A stretch of 64,000 bases of DNA from positions 500,598 to 564,597 of the forward strand of contig CAJJDN010000023.1 in assembly GCA_905182985.1 (NCBI GenBank), written 5' to 3'. Within the stretch, counting starts at the first letter, position 1. The number at the start of each line of letters is the position of its first letter. A model generated the notes under the pieces. It was given only the letters and a program-made list of their open reading frames with translations, had not been told where the DNA came from and did no database searches. Below are positions 61,960 to 64,000 of the stretch, piece after piece. The stretch is from Paramecium sonneborni (lineage: Eukaryota > Ciliophora > Oligohymenophorea > Peniculida > Parameciidae). The position numbers were made by a program, and so were the translations under genes.

Positions 61960-62855
61960 TCATTTTTAAGGTGTTTGTTGGAATTATCCAGTTTTGACAG
62001 CAGCAGGTAACTAACTTGCAGGAATAGGTCCATTTCCAATAGGAACAGGTGGACCATATATAGTTTGAGTTGGAGCTTAGGCATATTGAGGATATTAAGC
62101 ATATTAAATTGGTTATGATACAACAGGAACAGCTTATGTAACATAGGATTATTAAACAACTGGTTAAGGAACATAAGATTAAGTGACTAAAGGTTAGGCA
62201 ACATAAGATTGCTAAACAACAGGTTAAGCAACATAAGATTGCTAAACAACAGGTTAAGCTACAGTTTGAACTTAAGGTTAATGAACAACTTATCTTTCAA
62301 CTGGATAATATTCAACTCTTTCTTAATATCTATCAACAGGAACATACTCTAATAATTATACTAATATGAATACCTGTCACTTTATCATAAAATACTTAAG
62401 GCACGTATTCTGTTTAGTATTCAATGGCTTGGTATTCTGTGATGTATTTTTCTCTAGGAACTTAAATTCTTTGTCTGACTTCTTCATATTCAATTACACT
62501 CTTCTCATAAGGAATGTATCTAAAGAGAGAATAATTGTAATTTTTACTCTACTCTGCTTTCTCCCTTAATAATTGGTTATTATTAAACAACAGGCTGACT
62601 CACCACAGGTTATGCTACTACTGATTAAGCAACAACTGGTTATTAATACACTACTGGTTATTAAACAACAGTAGGAGCAACATATGATTGAGCAACTGGT
62701 TGAGTGTAATATTAAGGAATGTATGCAGGACTTTACAATTACACTGGGGCTTAGTATTATCTTGGTGGAGAAAATGTTGGATTCCATTAAGGCTGTTTTT
62801 ATGGAATTGCAGCTCCGGTTTGTAATGGTTATTATGAGGGTGGTCTATTCGACAT
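61960..62855 (-). CDS. Alveolin (membrane-skeleton/epiplasm protein)
   Basis: Alveolate-specific cortical scaffold protein. About 280 residues after removing introns 62349-62373 and 62520-62547. Centre (residues ~115-185): IPYEKSVIEYEEVRQRIQVP, REKYITEYQAIEYQTEYVPQ, VFYDKVTEYVPVDRYQERVE, YYPVERQVVHQPQ, i.e. the EK/VPV-rich alveolin repeat. Flanks are Pro/Gln/Val low-complexity: N-terminal QPVVYQQPVV repeats and a C-terminal run of PVVQQSYVAQ decapeptides, encoded by near-identical 30-bp units. It supports the cortical alveoli. Starts MSNRPPSQQ. Confidence 0.92.
62100..62310. repeat. 30-bp tandem repeats in the alveolin gene
   Basis: Imperfect 30-bp units coding, on the minus strand, for PVVQQSYVAQ-type decapeptides. 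Two adjacent units near 62195-62255 are identical by eye. Confidence 0.8.
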
Positions 62856-63063
62856 TTATTTAATAAATATATTTTATTTCCATTTAATTTTCTAAATCTT
62901 CTCTTTACTTCTTTTTAATTGTTTTTTTTCTCAAACTTCTCATATAAAAACGTATTAAATCTCTTTATATATTAATAACAATTAAAATAACAAATTTAAT
63001 CTTTACTTTTTAATAGATTTATTTTATAAATTACATTTATATAATTTATTTATTGTCTATCTA

Positions 63064-63521
63064 TCATTCAATTCTTGTTAATGAATAAAGCTTGAACCTT
63101 TTAGCTATTTCTACTCTTCACATCATCAAATAAAATAAGACCTTTTCAAAATTAAAATGATTTCTCTAGCTAATTATGTCTATTATTAAATTAATCTAAA
63201 ATATTTAATAGATCTTTCGTTTTTTTCAATCATATGATTTATTTTAAAAACTCTAGTTTTTAGAATGTACACATTTGAACATTTAAAACATTGTAAATTT
63301 ATTAAATTGGTGGCATGTTCTATTTTTGCTTCAGTTTTCTGAGCATCAATGTTAAAATAGTATCATTGAACTGATGCTTTATAAAGCTCTTTAGCTAATT
63401 TAAAAACTTAAGATATTTTTCAAGTAACATAATTTTCTTCTGATTATTTATTATTATTAACATGAGTTATTGCGTGATTAATCAATATCAATTCTTAATA
63501 ATCAGATATGATTTAATTCAT
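63064..63521 (-). CDS. Small helical protein, exon borders partly unresolved
   Basis: Starts MNQIISDYQELILINHAITH. Coding-like blocks on the same strand are FKLAKELYKASVQ, AQKTEAKIEHATNLINLQCF, KINHMIEKNERSIKYFRLIQ and LAREIILILKRVEIAKRFKL, ending YSLTRIE. TGA codons that interrupt the simple frame fall inside plausible introns: a 26-nt intron near 63118-63143 (clean) and a 33-nt in-frame one near 63327-63359. The first junction (near 63425-63450) is not settled. Coiled/helical, possibly a SNARE- or tether-like protein, but I cannot name a family. Confidence 0.5.
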
Positions 63522-63744
63522 TTATATGTTTTATCTATAAGAGATTATCAACTTTGTATGTATAAAGAATTATAATTGAGGTTATAAATTCTATACAATT
63601 AAAGATTTTTATTTAGAGTATAATATTTTAATAAACTTTTGACTTTTATTAGCATTTTATTTTTTATTTTTATTTAGAGATCTTTTGGAAAATCAAGAAA
63701 CTTTAATTTTCATTTGTTAATAATTATATAAAACTAATTTTAAA

Positions 63745-64000
63745 ATGAAATAAAAAAATATCGAAATTGAAGAACAACTTCATGAAGTCCGATTTGCGGA
63801 TTCTAAATAAATTAAAAATAAATTTCTGTCCAAATTTAGAAAACCATAAAGTTTAGAAGTTTATAATTAGATAAAAAAAATTCGTATAAATTTAAATAAC
63901 AGCTAAGCCTTTTAATTAAGCCAAGAATTTCATGATAATGAACTAAAATGTAAATTGTGCAAAGATTTTTATATAAAATTCACAATAGCTTCATGTGGAC
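63745..64000 (+). CDS. 5' part of a RING-finger-type protein (3' truncated)
   Basis: Starts MKQKNIEIEEQLHEVRFADS and runs open to the window end. Near the edge, residues ~70-85 read ELKCKLCKDFYIKFTIASCG, the first C-x2-C and third Cys of a RING finger with the expected spacing; the rest (C-x-H and downstream Cys) lies outside the window. Likely an E3 ubiquitin ligase, possibly RNF8/CHFR-like by position of the RING. No intron in the visible part. Confidence 0.65.

Noticed and set aside
63064..63521. TGA read as tryptophan in the minus-strand frame
   Set aside because: Four TGAs interrupt an otherwise good frame, but at least two lie in clean GT...AG introns, and neighbouring genes clearly use TGA as stop and TGG as Trp.

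Overview
The window looks like part of a Paramecium macronuclear (somatic) chromosome. It is very AT-rich. Genes read sensibly only with the ciliate nuclear code (TAA and TAG = Gln, TGA = the only stop). They are interrupted by tiny GT...AG introns, nearly all 20-37 nt. Spacers between genes are often only tens of bases. Two trichocyst matrix protein genes, an alveolin and several ciliary-type coiled-coil proteins fit this placement. The species cannot be fixed from the sequence.

Layout. 0-10 kb: a partial C-terminus of unknown family, ribosomal protein eL27, a CCCH zinc-finger protein, a SANT/Myb-like protein, a 2.5-kb stretch without a convincing intact gene, VPS4, the V-ATPase c proteolipid, a divergent short-tailed histone H3 and tRNA-Ala(AGC). 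10-20 kb: an Alba-family protein, a broken membrane-protein ORF, a doublecortin-domain kinase, a pseudokinase, two low-complexity proteins and a CAMK-like kinase. 20-30 kb: a two-PHD-finger protein, a PDI-like protein, a DUF167 protein, an unresolved small gene, an FCP1/SCP-type phosphatase, a disrupted LRR/RanGAP-like gene, a Rab-like GTPase and a mitochondrial-carrier-like protein. 30-38 kb: a cNMP-binding-domain protein, a polytopic membrane protein, trichocyst matrix protein 1, a coiled-coil protein, an L7Ae/Rpp38-like protein, seryl-tRNA synthetase and a DoxX-like protein. 38-48 kb: a small unknown protein, a long coiled-coil protein, a TRF4-type nucleotidyltransferase and a second pseudokinase. 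48-58 kb: a SEN1-type helicase, two structural or low-complexity proteins and a BBOF1-like basal-body protein. 58-64 kb: trichocyst matrix protein 2, a DHHC-like protein, a small TM/coiled-coil protein, a TLC-domain protein, an alveolin, a small unresolved gene and the start of a RING-finger gene.

Two places (n at 12316 and 39924) carry apparently exact direct repeats of about 1.16 kb on either side of a single N. These are best read as unresolved contig overlaps, not real tandem duplications, so the true locus is probably about 2.3 kb shorter. No operons are expected or seen; neighbours are functionally mixed. Recurrent themes are signalling (three active kinases or phosphatases, two pseudokinases, a GTPase, a cNMP-binding protein), RNA metabolism (SEN1-like, TRF4-like, Rpp38-like, Alba, CCCH), membrane traffic (VPS4, V-ATPase, GTPase, DHHC) and cortex/cilia/secretory organelles (alveolin, BBOF1-like, trichocyst proteins). 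All calls were made by reading the sequence; no database search was run.
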